Origin: Nephromyces sp. MM_2019
Lineage: Eukaryota; Apicomplexa; Aconoidasida; Nephromycida
Assembly (NCBI GenBank): GCA_015657535.1
Contig: JADHZB010000118.1
Coordinates: 1 to 60,983, forward strand
Length of the DNA: 60,983 bases
Reading direction: 5' to 3'
Below are positions 1 to 11,090 of the stretch, piece by piece. Position 1 is the stretch's first letter. Every line of letters starts with the position of its first letter. The notes beneath the pieces are model-generated. The model worked only from the letters and a program-made list of their open reading frames with translations. It searched no databases and was not told where the DNA came from. Position numbers and translations under genes: made by a program.

Positions 1-190
1 GAGGGAGGGGGGAGTGGAGTGGTTGAGGGGAGTGGAGAGGCTGGGAGGAGTGCAGATGCGGTGTACGCAAAGCAGTGTGTGGACGTGAACTAGGGTTGGA
101 ATGCTTGGGGGTACGAAGAAGAGGCTGCGTATGATGGAAGGAGTTGGTGCTCAGGAAGGGGTGGGGCTGGAGGGAGGGATGTGAAGGCTG
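1..190. repeat. G-rich low-complexity left edge
   Basis: The first 190 bases are built from short GGGGAGTGGAG-like words on the + strand with no coding sense. The right edge of the window is also purine-rich, so both edges may be repeat-limited contig ends. That last point is inference. Confidence 0.55.
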
Positions 191-434
191 CGGTAGCACG
201 GAAGAGTGCATAATAGCAAACGCATAGAAAAATGGCCTTCTAAACTGATTTTAAACCTAAAAAGAAGCTTCTGCAGAGAGCCTCCCGTAGCTTCTTCAAT
301 AAAAAGTAGCACACAAACACGAAACAACGAAGGAAACTCCAAAAAGCTTTTCAAAGCATTTAAAGAGGACTCTGCTGAATTACTTTGCATAGCATATGCC
401 GTATGGTAGAAATCGCTCTTGTCTTCTCATAAGG

Positions 435-449
435 CCCCCCTTCGGGGGG
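435..449. other. Perfect C6/G6 hairpin with a TTC(G) loop
   Basis: Six C (435-440), then TTC, then six G (444-449) form an uninterrupted inverted repeat. As RNA it could fold as a five-pair stem closed by a C(UUCG)G tetraloop, a very stable hairpin class. There is no U-tract after it and no gene nearby that it clearly ends, so the role is unknown. Confidence 0.5.
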
Positions 450-824
450 AAACTCCAAAATCCCACTATTATAACGCTTCTCGTAATATCTTCAGGCCTA
501 TTACATTAAAAAAAAGCATCCCAAAGAGACCCTTAAGCTTTAGATTGATGCGTAGATTTCACGAAGAAAATTAAGCTCGAAAACTAAGGGAACTTAGCCG
601 TCTTAATTCAGCCTAAACACACAAAAATCTGATAAAAGTGATTAGCCTTAAAATTAACAAGTAAACTTTAAACCCTAAGCCCAAGTTTTCGTGCATTAGA
701 AGCAGAAAATAAGTGGAGCTTTTGATACCTACGCTTCACAGGCGAAGTCGAATGTTGTAGCAGGAAAGACACTCTAGAAAATTTATTCACTAGCATCTTT
801 CTTGTAAGTTTTGTGTGCGTGGTG

Positions 825-1127
825 ATGGGCAGTTTCCTTACCATAAAAGCTCCTCAACGGTGCCTGGAAGTCGCGCATTTTTTCTTTAAGGAAACAGAAA
901 GATATCGCCCTTATATCGAGCAAGCAGCGGTTATAAAATCACCCCTTACTACAGCAAATTCTGCTAAATCAATTGATTGTACGATCTTTAAAAGAGAAAA
1001 AATCAAACCAAGAGGGAAACGCAGGGATCATCCTCTTGGAAGAGCACAAGTCGAAGTTTCTTGGGAAGAAAAAAGAGCAAAAACAAGTAAAAAAAACCTT
1101 TTTTTTCAGGCTTATTATGAAGGATAA
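825..1127 (+). CDS. Candidate 100-residue basic ORF, unrecognised
   Basis: An ATG at 825 opens a frame that closes at TAA 1125-1127. The product would be about 100 residues, lysine- and arginine-rich in its second half (KREKIKPRGKRRDHPLGR), ending in an aromatic stretch. I recognise no domain. An ORF of this size is expected by chance in this base composition, and a good acceptor-like pyrimidine run plus CAG lies inside its 3' end near 1110. It lies alone between low-complexity tracts. It may be a small gene, an exon or chance. Confidence 0.18.
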   Translation: MGSFLTIKAPQRCLEVAHFFFKETERYRPYIEQAAVIKSPLTTANSAKSIDCTIFKREKIKPRGKRRDHPLGRAQVEVSWEEKRAKTSKKNLFFQAYYEG

Positions 1128-1254
1128 AGGGCCATTTATTGCGGGAACTGTGTGCAGATGAAATCTCCACAAAACGAGAGCATTTCTAACCCGAAAGTTG
1201 GTAATTTCACGAAACCTAATAATTTGAGGGAGCTAGATATGCAAACAACAGAGA

Positions 1255-1395
1255 AGCAGTGAGGGAATATAGAGAGAGGGAAGGAGAGACAGAGTAAGAA
1301 TGAGAGCAAAGGAAAGAGAGAGTGAGAATGAGAGAAAATTAGAGACATAAACAGAGAAAACGAGAGGAACAGAGAAAACGAGAGAAACCGAGATT
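1255..1395. repeat. Purine-rich (GA) imperfect repeat
   Basis: This stretch is almost pure A and G on the + strand, made of GAGAGA/GAGAAAA words. It includes two near-perfect copies of ACAGAGAAAACGAGAG around 1352-1385. No coding function is supported. Confidence 0.6.
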
Positions 1396-1559
1396 TATCC
1401 ACGCTTTAGTGCCTACATGCACACATATCAATGAATATAAAATGAGTAAGCATGAAATATAGCAAGCCACAGCAAGAGGTGAGAAATTCTAAATGTATCA
1501 GAATACCATGAAAAGGCTAAGCTCATCAGATGAGAGAGGACAAAGTCGAAAAACCTACC

Positions 1560-1690
1560 AAAATCAACAATTTCCCACCAAATTCCACGCACAACATCAA
1601 AATATCCCCCCACCCCACAAACCCCCCCAAAATCTACGAGTTTCCACCAAATACCACCCACCACCCTTCTCCCCCCGCACAAACCTCACA
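1560..1690. repeat. C/A-rich low-complexity tract
   Basis: This tract is rich in CCACCAAA and CCCCCC words, giving long open frames on both strands whose products are Pro/His/Asn-rich or Gly/Val/Trp-rich. I treat those frames as by-products of base composition. Confidence 0.5.
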
Positions 1691-2219
1691 AAAAAAACAA
1701 TATTCGCCTGCATCACTGATGTGGGCAACCAGTCAATCAAAAGTGGAGGATACTAACGAAGCAGCGCAGCTTTCCAACAGAAAGTAGAGCGTGGCCTCCA
1801 AAGTGACCAAATTATAAAAGATATACTTGCGATTTTGCGGGGGGAGTTAAAAACCCATATTTTCTACAATTTATAGAGCAGAAAAGAAGCGTAAAGGGAG
1901 AAGAAGGGAATTTCTGATGATTTACCAAAGAAAGGCGGCGGAGATTGCTTCTATAGCCAAGAGATACCGTGTGTGTGTTGCGACATTTGTCGGGTGTGCG
2001 GACAACTTTACTGCGGGCTTTTGCCGGAATATGCGCGGCTTCGTGGGCTGCATGGCTTTTAGCGGCTTTTTTATCTTCATCAGATGAAGAGGATGTGACT
2101 TGCTTCGCATCTTTTGAAGTTTTGAAAAATCGCTTTTATCTGGGAAACTTTAGGAATTTTGCCGAATAAACAGGTGCGAGTTGAGAAAGAGGCTACTACC
2201 TCCGCAATTCATATCTTCT

Positions 2220-2490
2220 GCGCTTTTCGGGGAAAAAGAGGTCATTTTTTGCTCGTTTTTGTTTGGATTTTCCTTTTTTTGGTGATTTTTCCGCCTTTTC
2301 TGTGGTTTTCGCTTTATTACTTTTATTTTTCCGATTGTTCTTTGATTTTTCCCTCTTTTTTGTTGCTTTTTCCCCTTTTTCTTTTATTTTCCCCCTCTTT
2401 TTTATCTTTCCTCTTTTTTTTATTTTCTCCCCTTTTTTACTGATTTTCCCCTCGTTTTCACTTCTTTTCCCTCTTATTCACTCCTTGCTC
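2220..2490. repeat. T/C-rich (polypyrimidine) tract
   Basis: About 270 bases of T runs separated by CCCC or CTC. Open frames inside would encode only Phe/Leu/Pro/Ser repeats, so they are not called as genes. The rest of 2500-3398 shows nothing I can support. It is AT-rich, with ATGAAG/GATGAAG words near 3170-3400 that may be upstream DNA of the next gene. Confidence 0.55.
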
Positions 2491-3398
2491 TTCTACCATC
2501 CACTCTATTCGCTATCATTCCCCTCAAGGAAACCCTTCCTGATCGAATAGACATGGTCTCTGTTAGTGTAATTTGATAGGGATTTTTGAGGATAAATCTC
2601 TGAAAGCATCAGAATCTTTGCGTAGTTATACCCGTATAATTGAAGTGGAGCGAATGATTTAAGTTGCTCTGCTCTTTCCTTCCAAACCCACAGCAAGATT
2701 TCTTCGCTTTTTTCCCCAACAATGCTTTTCTTTCTCATTGATTGCTCTAAAAAACATGATTTGAAGCGAAAAAAATGTTTCATTCGGTGTAAAACAATGA
2801 AATTCTTTAATTTTTTTCAAATGAAGCGACAAAAATTCTTTTTTGCCTCGTGAAATCTAAGGAAGTGGTAAACCACCAAAATCCCATCCTCCCAACCTCC
2901 TATCGTTGTCTTCATCACTATTCTCTTGAAAAAGTGCAGCAAATAGCATAAAGCTTCTCATACTCTTTAGTATAAGAATTTTGACTCCTTTAGCCTACCC
3001 TCTGCTTCTTCTTGATTGTGCTAAACCATAATATCGATTAATTTGCCGTGCTTTTTTGCTGGTTTCCTGAAAATCTGGCTCTTTTGTTTCTTATGCAGCT
3101 TTATTCGAAAGATTTCACTTCTTCAATGAGATTATGGTTTTTTATTATCTCAGAGTTGATGAGATTCTTTGGCCTTTCAACGAGATGGCAGTGCTGAAGC
3201 AATGCTTCTTGATTGAAGGAAGAGGGGCAATTTCATCTTATTTTCATTGGAGGAAGAGGATTGAGTTCATCTCTTTCTCTTGATTGGATGAAGGTGATTT
3301 TATCTTATTTGGATGAATACAGATTATCTTCTTCATCTTCTCCATCTTCTTTATCTAGTATGAATATGAGTTACCATCTTTTTCTCATACGCGAATGA

Positions 3399-6300
3399 AT
3401 GCGATTATCCTCTTCTACCCCTATCTCTTGCTTGAAGTATAGAACATCCGAAATGATGCGAACGAGTCTCATCGTTGATTCTTCGATATCACACCACCTT
3501 TTGTGGAGATGTTTGCCTTTCTGCCAGCATTTTCCGCCAGCATTTAGTGGAAAAATAGGCTTTAATAGCAGAGGATTCGCTTCAAGCCCAACTTCGAGGA
3601 AGATTCGCTCACATGAATTGCAGAGAGCCGCCTTAGATGCTCATCTTAAATACCTTGAGTCCATAGAAGCACACACACCCGAACCATTCAGAGATTCTGA
3701 GCCTTCCGTAGAGCTGAGAAGCAAAGGAGATTGGATTTCAAGTGAATTCAAGCCGACTCCAATGAAAGAAGTGAGAGATGAGGAAATGATGTTTTTTTTT
3801 ATTCTTTTAGAAATAGATGATGGTTTTATTTGGCTCTTTTGGTGGAGAATGATGCTTTTTGGATGTTTGTTCATATCGATGAAGATGGAAGTTTTATTTT
3901 GCTGTTTGTGCATACATGTCTATGTTTTTTTCGATGTTGCTGCGCATTGATGAAGAGGTTTTTACGTTTTTTTTACCCATAAGGTTATATTCGATATATC
4001 TAAGCTTCTCGATGATATTAAGGAGGAAATTGAAGGTATTATATGAAATCTTCAACGTTCTTTACTCTTTTTTTTTAGATTTTCATGCTAATATCATGCA
4101 TTTTATGCACCCTCAGAAGATCTACTGAGGAATTTTAAAGAGAAAGAAATTACTCAGAAAACCATTTCCCATCTGCGGGATAAAGAAGTGAAAAAAAAGA
4201 GTAGTTTCAGCGAAGCTTCTCATCATGTGTTTAAGGCTGTGAAAAGCTTTTGATGGGGAGGATTGTGCTATTTTTAAGGCTTTTTCGCTGCTTTTTTGAT
4301 TATCTGCTTCCTTAAAAACTTTTCGACTTTTTTCTGCTCTCCTTCAGTGTACACATCCCCCCTTTTGCAGCTTTTACATACATGAAGATTCAAAACATAT
4401 AAAATCTTCAAGCGTCTCTCTTCTCTTAGTTTGCTGATATTTACCCTTTTTTTCTTCCAAAATCGACTGTACCTACACCAACGATTGCGTTGCCCACTTC
4501 GCCAATCACGTGCTTGCGAGTTTTCCAGACATTTTTTGCAATCCTTTTTTGCAGTCCAGCATACCCACATCAATTCCCACGCCCACACACACATACACAC
4601 ACACACACACACACGCATGCACGCATGCACACATATTTACGCTAAACTGGCTGGTTTTCTATAGGATAAATCACTGGGAAAACTTGGCATTGACAAGGCT
4701 ATTAGGCAAAGGCCTCGTGGGCGACTGTGTGTCCATAAATTTGGAGCATTTGGGGAGGTTTCTGTTGTTCACGACGATATCTTTCGTCGTGGAGCAGACT
4801 GTATGGTGGTTCCAATGGTTGAGAATTTCCTGCCCTATCGTGGCTTTGGTGAGTGTATGAAAACATTGTACACACACGTAGCTGCACACGTGAAACTGAA
4901 CCCTAAATTAACTGTGTTGAACGCTTTTTCCCAACTTTCTCATGGGGGGTGTGTATTCGTATGTGTTATTTATGGGGGTTTCTCAGTAGCTTTTAGTGTA
5001 CGCACACTGCAGCACCATTTTTTTGCGAATAGTTGAGAATTTGCAAGATTTTCCGCTTGAAAAGTGTATTTGTGTGGTTAGTATGTGAGGCACACACAGG
5101 AAAGCAGTAAAATTTGCATGAAAGGGTTTGAGCAGGGTAAATAAACAGCTTTGAGATGGTGTGTGCAGTTGTTTGTGCGTACATATTTATGTATGTTGTG
5201 TGTGTGTGTGTGTGTGTGTACAGACATTCTGTGTGTATATGCATGATGTGCGTCTGTGTGCGTATGTTGTGTGTGTGCTCTTCGTGATGATCCTTGCAGT
5301 ATAGCTTCGCTAGAATTTACTCTGCAGGTTTGGAGGTGCTTGAGAAGGGAGGGCCAGATCTCATCAAATACGCGTATATGGCTGCGAGGGAGAAGTTGAA
5401 GCAGCAAGCTTCAGCGAATGAAGGCAAGTTGCTTAAAGAGAAGCATGCGCATCCTATAGTATGTATGTATACAACCTGAAATGATAGCCTACCGCCTATG
5501 TGTGTGTGTGTGTGTGTGTGTGTTTTTCCAACATGAATAATGATACATACTGCCTGTGTGTGCAAAATTTTTGGCTGATGATAGCATCCTCCCAGTCTAG
5601 GGCTACTATACATATCTGTGAATGATGATATTTCTGCTTTTTCTTTGTAGACAAAATCTTCTAATGTGTGTCCTACCGTCTTCTTCATGGTTGATGTGAG
5701 AATGTAATGTAAACCTCACATTGTGTGTGTGTGTGTGTGTTGGGGTTGATGTTTGGCTTCTCTTCTTGTAGGCAAGCCAGCAGCCTCATCACGTCAGCAG
5801 GACACTACTGCGGTTGGCAGAAAAATGCAGTTGAATCCTGGTAACCTACAGACTGCGTAGAGTAGTGGAGTGCTAATGTGTGTGCTATAGTGTGGATATT
5901 TGTGTGCTAATGTGTTTGCACTATTATGTGGATTTATGCGTGAATCTTTATGTTATTTTTCGTATGCTATTGTGTGTGTTGGTGTTTTAATGTGTGTACG
6001 CTACTGTGTGGATGTGTTTTTTGGTGTTTTGGTGTGTGTTTTGGCTTGCTGATGTGTGTGATTGTGTGTGCATGCGTGCACATGATGAGTTTTTTCCAAG
6101 ATATGCAAGCATACATCCTGCATTATATTGTATGTGTGAGCAGTTTTTTGTCTTATTTGGGTATAGGTCCCTACATTCTGTGCATTTAGTGGATAGCTAT
6201 ATGTCGATGTTACAAACGTAATTTCTAATGCATTAGTCTGAGCCTTCCCCCCCTTCCCCCCCTTCTAAAATCCCCTCTTCTGCCCCCTCTTCTCCGTTTT

Positions 6301-9148
6301 TTTTCGCATCTTCTATCCTTTCTCCTCCCCCTATTGCTACCCCCTGCGTTCTCCCCCTCTATTCCCCCCCGTTCTACCCCCTCTTTTCCCACTCAGGTGA
6401 TGTTATTATGACATTCCCAGGCAGTGTGTCTGGTTCTATTACTCTCTTGGCCTTCCTCATTATGCCTTACTACTGGCGTAAGTGAACTTTATAGCTCTAG
6501 CCACTAGCTCGTTGTATTTTCTACACACACTCACGTAGCAATACTAAGTTTGGTACATAAACATAAGCAGAATTTCCTTGTTTAAAATTTGGAAAAGCCT
6601 ACGGTTTGCTTTCTTAAGAACTGAGAAGTTTGCTTGTACGTTTTTCAATCGGGTGTACATACCCTGTCGCTCCTCCCTGATCCTTCGAGTAGTGCTAGCA
6701 TAAGCTTTTCTTTATGCTTTTGGGCAGCTCTTTATGCTTCATTTTGTTAGACTTACTGATGTAGACGCTGGTGCGATTAAGCATACCTCTGTATGCGCCT
6801 TCTTCTTTGGCTTTTGTGTGCGTTTTCTGTGGCTTTTCTGTTTGTGTGCGTATTCTAGCTGACCTCTCTCTCTGCTGAGTTTCTCTCTCTTGCTTGTCTC
6901 TGTATGCCTGAGAGCCTATCTCTCTGCTTCTTTTTTTTACCTGAAGTGAGCATCTTCTTCAATTCTTCAGAGGGGAACACACACGAGTCTGCTCGTCATC
7001 TGAGGTCTACACTACGCAAATGCTTTCGTGAGTTAAACAGTTTAAGCATAGGCTCGGTAGTAATGCCTCACATTGGTAGGGGCATCTACGGCTACGAGGC
7101 AGCTAATGCCTCCAGAATCATCGTAGAGGAAGCTATCGAATCTCTAATGCAGGTATAGTCTGGTTTGCGTGTGTGGGGATACGCACAATGATCGCGCAGG
7201 GTTGTTTGTGGCATGGAAGAGGGGCTATAGGCACACTGGGACTGTATGTACACTTGTGCTGGAGGATGAGACTGCGCATCTGAATGAGGTTACACACGTA
7301 CCTTAGGTGGAGTGTACGTGCATCATCTTAACATTATGCTGTGCTCATGTTTATCCTCTTTCTATTTTTTTCTCCTGTGTGTATGAAGCTGGATGATGAA
7401 GCTCCAACTTACAACTTAAAGTCTATTATGCTTGTTGATAAAAACCCTCAAGCTGCAGATTTTTTGGCTGAGAGTTTGAATGAAGGAGCGAGGGTTTGGC
7501 TACCAGAATATCAGGTTTGAGGGCTTCATTGAATTTGTAGATGTGTGTGTGTATAGTTTGGGAGTTACGGAGGGTGTACAAGTGTATGTACAGCTCTGTG
7601 GAGGGCAGTATTATGCGTTTCTCTTTAGTGTGTGCGCAGTTGTATATTCACCCCTAGAGAGAATCTGCTTTCATTATGTGCTCAAGTATATGTGCACCTA
7701 TTAGGTAACTTCTAGCACACTCTATTGGAAGAAAAAAACCCGGAGGTTGCTGGATATTGATAACCGAGCAGTAAAGTGGAGTAAAAAGCATAGTAAACTC
7801 TCATTCAGAAAGGTAAACAGCAGCTTAATGAGTAGTGTATGGTCTGCGTATGTTGGGTGTACGTACACTCTGCTGAAATTCTCGAAAGTTTGTGTTTAGT
7901 GTGTCTTTATCCCTTGGATCTTGTGTCTATGCACATTTGTGTATCTGTGTGTGTGAAGTTGCGTGCGGGTATGCGAGCCAGCCTCTGTATGTCTCTGTAG
8001 ATGTCTTTTAATATTTGGATGTGTGAGTATGTGTGCATGTGTGTGTTCGCATTTTAAGGGCGCGTTCTCGTATGTGCTTGTGTGTGTGTCTGTAAATTTT
8101 TAAGTATACCTGTGTGTGTTCATGAATATGAATGTGTGTATGCGTGCCCATGTGTATTCATGTATGTGATTATGCGTGCTTGTGTGTGTGCCCATGTGTG
8201 TGGATGTGCCTCTATGTCTCCTTCTCTCTGTGATTCTGCATTTTTGCATGCCCTCTGGCGCTCATGTTTGCGCATGAAGGTTATTATTTGTGTCTGTTTG
8301 CTACTGTTGATACTTCACCACATTTCCTATTTAATCAATACTTTGTGTGTGTGTGTGTGTGTAACTCCGTTTTCCGCGTTTAGTATCATGGCCTAAAGCG
8401 ACGTCGCAACATATACTGGAGAATGAATCTCCGTCCTTTCATGTGGAGATCCTCTAGGGTTTTAGATCCTCCTGCTTTACTGGTAAAGATTTTGTATGGG
8501 GTGTACGTACAGCGGAAAGCCTTCATTTTTCATGTTATATAATTAATCTTCATCATCAATGAGGGTGTATGTTTATAATCTTAATCATTAATAGTGTGTT
8601 TCTGAGTAATCTTCGCCATCAATAATAGTATGGGTGCATGTGTGATCTTCATAATCGGTAATAATGTGTATGTATGAGTACACTGCTTCATCACTACGAC
8701 TACTGCAACTGAACTTACTTGCAGCCTGTACACACACACCGTACTGTAACGGCGCTTACACACTCCTACCTATCGCGCACACTGTATACTGGTTCTACAC
8801 CTTCATAAAAGGTTACTTTGCTTCTTCCTTAGTTGATTGCAGTGTGCATGCACTCAAACAACCACACACACACGTCATCTTCCCGAATCTTTCTCCAGGC
8901 TAGCCTATTCATACCACCCTTCTCGCACGCACTTTGTGTGTTTCTCTTCCCTTCAGGTTGGTAAGCACACCGGACTGCCTTCGACTGTCCAGCCCAGCCC
9001 TGTTCCCTTCTTCTATAGGGGAGTGCCTCGCATCCTCTTCCCAGTACGACGTCCAGGCTTCAAGGGTTTACGAGTAAACTATGAAGGCAAATTGTTGGGA
9101 AGGAATAAGATGCCAAACATCTCTTCTGCATCAAAACCTAGAAACTGA
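3399..9148 (+). CDS. Macro-domain (ADP-ribose-binding fold) protein, 12 exons, probably organellar
   Basis: Phase-consistent exons are 3399-3770, 3984-4035, 4117-4187, 4665-4848, 5328-5423, 5772-5840, 6397-6477, 6971-7152, 7389-7514, 7705-7812, 8384-8482 and 8957-9148, giving 543 residues. A macro fold spans about 190-400: HDDIFRRGADCMVVPMVEN (first strand and loop), NPGDVIMTF before the central hydrophobic strand, and PHIGRGIYGYEAANAS at 341-356, which matches the family's P-x-I-G-x-G-I-Y-G-Y phosphate loop. Macro domains bind ADP-ribose or hydrolyse its adducts. Catalytic ability is unclear, because the usual Asn-rich GGG loop is replaced by FLPYRGFG. Residues 1-60 are Ser/Arg-rich and acid-poor, like a mitochondrial presequence; a second in-frame ATG at 3453 is an equally good start. 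Residues 412-543 form a very basic Trp/Tyr/Arg tail I do not recognise. The intron 5424-5771 has a GC donor. The gene lies upstream of an organellar ribosomal protein gene. Domain call firm; exons 1-3 and organelle choice less so. Confidence 0.8.
4583..4633. repeat. CA microsatellite with GCATGCAC units
   Basis: A (CA)n run followed by GCATGCACGCATGCAC lies in intron 3 of the macro-domain gene. It is CA on the sense strand, unlike the TG runs of most neighbouring introns. Confidence 0.75.
5197..5219. repeat. (TG)n microsatellite in intron 4 of the macro gene
   Basis: A TG dinucleotide run of about 11 units on the coding strand, inside the intron 4849-5327. Confidence 0.8.
5424..5771 (+). other. 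GC-AG intron containing two (TG)n runs
   Basis: The upstream exon ends GAAG and is followed by GCAAGT, the classical GC-donor consensus; the acceptor is CTTGTAG before 5772. Splicing here keeps the frame and joins the segment ending NEG to KPAASSRQQDTTAVGRKMQL. The nearest GT donor (5459) and an alternative exon at 5651-5695 break the frame at a TGA. TG runs lie at 5499-5522 and 5722-5741. Confidence 0.6.
6241..6396 (+). repeat. 155-nt C-rich polypyrimidine tract before an acceptor
   Basis: Almost uninterrupted C/T with repeated TTCTACCCCCTC-like words, ending in the CTCAG acceptor of the exon at 6397. It is far longer than an ordinary polypyrimidine tract and is probably an expanded simple repeat that also serves splicing. 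Confidence 0.65.
8344..8362. repeat. (TG)n microsatellite in intron 10 of the macro gene
   Basis: A TG run 20 bases before the acceptor of the exon at 8384. The intron upstream (7813-8343) is also full of TGTGTG and ATGTGTG words on the coding strand. Confidence 0.8.
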
Positions 9149-9949
9149 GAAGAAATGCCTTGATTTCTCTGCTTTTTAGTGTGTTTTTCTGCTTGTTAGT
9201 TTATTAGGCAATCTTACTCTTCTTCACGTTTCTAAAAATCTTATTCTTGAAGTTTCTGACACTTCTTCTGCTTGAAGTCGCTGACAATCTGCTTCCTCAT
9301 GGTGCTTCTCACAATCTTCACCATTATCTTCATTCGCACACTAATGTTCCCGCTATTTTTTCTTTACAATTTTTTTCTTTCATCGTCAACTTCTCGTACT
9401 ATACCAACTACTTCCTGTGTGTTACCATCTTCTTCCTGCCATTGCTTCCTCAAACATTTAAAATTAATCACAAATTCGTTTTTTTTTGCAGATTCCGCTG
9501 TTTTTTATGGTTTAAGCAGTGGGATTAAGCCTTTGATGCGATGCATATATTCAGCCGAGTGTTTCGCTGTGTGTTTGATGCGTATCTTTAATCAAGTGCT
9601 GTGTTTTGTGTTGTATCGCGTCGCGTTTGCCAACTTCAGAGAGCGAATAATGCTAGGTCTTCACACTTTGTTCGAAAGGTGTGTGAAATTGCTGAGTATA
9701 TTATTCGGATAGTGTGAAGACACTGTTTATATCATTTTGTGTAAGTAAATCCTACCTGAAGTGATCCTGATACGCACGCTGTACGAGCTCTATGTGTTAG
9801 AATTTCTGTGTGTGTGTCGCTTCAAACTTATGTATAGACGTGTGTGTGTCTCTGTGCTAAGTGATATGTGCGAGCTGCAACAGGAATTATGATGACATAC
9901 TCTTAGATTTAATCATCTACGAAGAGACTGCGCAATTGAGCACATAATC

Positions 9950-10971
9950 ATGGGGAGAAACCTACGTACTTTAACACGTGTGTTGCTAGCCAATGCAACA
10001 CACGCATGTGGAAATATGCAGTTGAACACACGCAGGTGGTAGTGAGCAGTTCAATGGACACACACTTGCTGTTGTACATTTCAACTCGTAATTGCTAGCA
10101 TATAGGCGATGCTTATGAAGCGAGTATATCCATTTTCACATTCTGGCTATTGATTGTGCTACGCTAAGAGGCAAAGAAATAGCTCCATCCGTAGTATTTA
10201 TATTTTTCAGAAGAAGTGAGTGTACGTACATGCACTTTCAAAGCTGCAAAAGCAGCAGTGCTGAAGAGATCAATGCACACAGCCCAAAGAGCAAATAAAA
10301 GCTCAACAGCGGCTCTCCCTCTCCTACCTTCTCATCAAGCTTTGCGCAATCTTCGGGTTGTCATTACTCCCTCGCACAAACGCAATACCATCAAATCTTA
10401 GAAAGTGAGAAGCCCCAGATACGCATCTACCAGTGCATTAACTTTGCACATTCTCGGCACACGCACACAAACAATACCACCAAATCTCATATAGCGGGAA
10501 GCCCCAGATACGCATCTCTCAGCCTATAAACCTTGCAAATTTCCCGGTTCCCACACACAAACCGCTTCTTCAAACATAGTATGCAACCCACGCCAGCGTA
10601 TTCAAGAACTCCTAAAAGAGGCAAAGCTTACCCGCATTATGCAAGCTCTCCTCCCCTTCTCGTGCTCTTCTCGCACACACACGTACAAACTGGCGTATAC
10701 AATGAAGCTCAAGCTCTTCATTGAGTAATAGCACTAAACAGGCTAACTTTGGCGTTATTCGCAGATTTCTCCTACCCAAAAGGCAGCCCTAAAGGCTTTG
10801 TATGGAAAATACTGCCCGCAATCACTTCAAACTCCCCCTGTGATATCCACGGTCGAAAGCATCCTTACTGCATCGCAAGCAGAGGGAGTTTATTCACAGA
10901 AAAAAGCTGAGGCTTTCCGTCATCTCGTGAAGCGCAAGAGAAGGCTAACAGCTTCTGCCTATCTTCTATAG
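9950..10971 (+). CDS. Unresolved small gene, last exon best supported
   Basis: The best part is 10765-10971: after a CGCAG acceptor the frame reads ISPTQKAALKALYGKYCPQ, then a Lys/Arg-rich end (KRKRRLTASAYLL) and TAG. Upstream, an ATG at 9950 begins MGRNLRTLT, followed by a GTGTGT donor. A segment from 10211 reads TFKAAKAAVLKRSMHTAQR and fits that donor in phase. A splice from about 10358-10362 to 10765 keeps phase 0. That chain gives a basic protein of roughly 130 residues with a presequence-like start. The region 10340-10565 is a diverged tandem repeat, and a further open segment at 10583-10700 (RIQELLKEAKLTRIMQALLP) cannot be placed in phase. I recognise no family; the exon chain is a guess, the 3' exon less so. 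DNA from 9149 to 9949 shows only TG-rich sequence and a Phe/Leu/Ser-rich chance frame. Confidence 0.35.
10340..10565. repeat. Diverged tandem repeat, about 90-101 bp, 2.3 copies
   Basis: Copies start near 10341, 10442 and 10532 at CTTTGCGCAATCTTCGG, CTTTGCACATTCTCGG and CCTTGCAAATTTCCCGG. The first two continue through AATACCATCAAATCT-like and GAAGCCCCAGATACGCATCT words that match closely. The first copy carries an extra 10-11 bases. The repeat overlaps the possible 3' end of a coding segment. Confidence 0.65.
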
Positions 10972-11090
10972 CTTTTTTCCATCTTCAGCTGTTTTCTTGA
11001 TCCTCTACAGTTTTTTTTCATGTTCTGCAGCTTTCTTCCATCTTCTGCAACTTTTTTCCACGTTTTACTGCATTCTTCCAACCTCCCCTC
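10965..11090. repeat. Short pyrimidine-rich tandem repeat, about 20-bp period
   Basis: Six or so diverged units of the form CAGCTTTCTTCCATCTTCTG follow the TAG at 10971. From 11090 to 11180 the tract becomes C-rich. From 11180 to 12058 I see only weak open frames and TGTGTTACTTCTGGTGTG-like words near 11600-11670. Confidence 0.5.

Noticed and set aside
668..680. CCCTAA-like telomere word
   Set aside because: One copy only, with no tandem array; the window edge is G-rich but not telomeric.
5651..5695. Extra 45-nt exon in the macro-domain gene
   Set aside because: It has good splice sites but puts a TGA in the next exon; skipping it with a GC donor keeps the frame.
9272..9712. 146-codon + strand frame rich in Phe/Leu/Ser/Cys
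   Set aside because: Composition follows the T/C-rich DNA; no motif, and within chance expectation.
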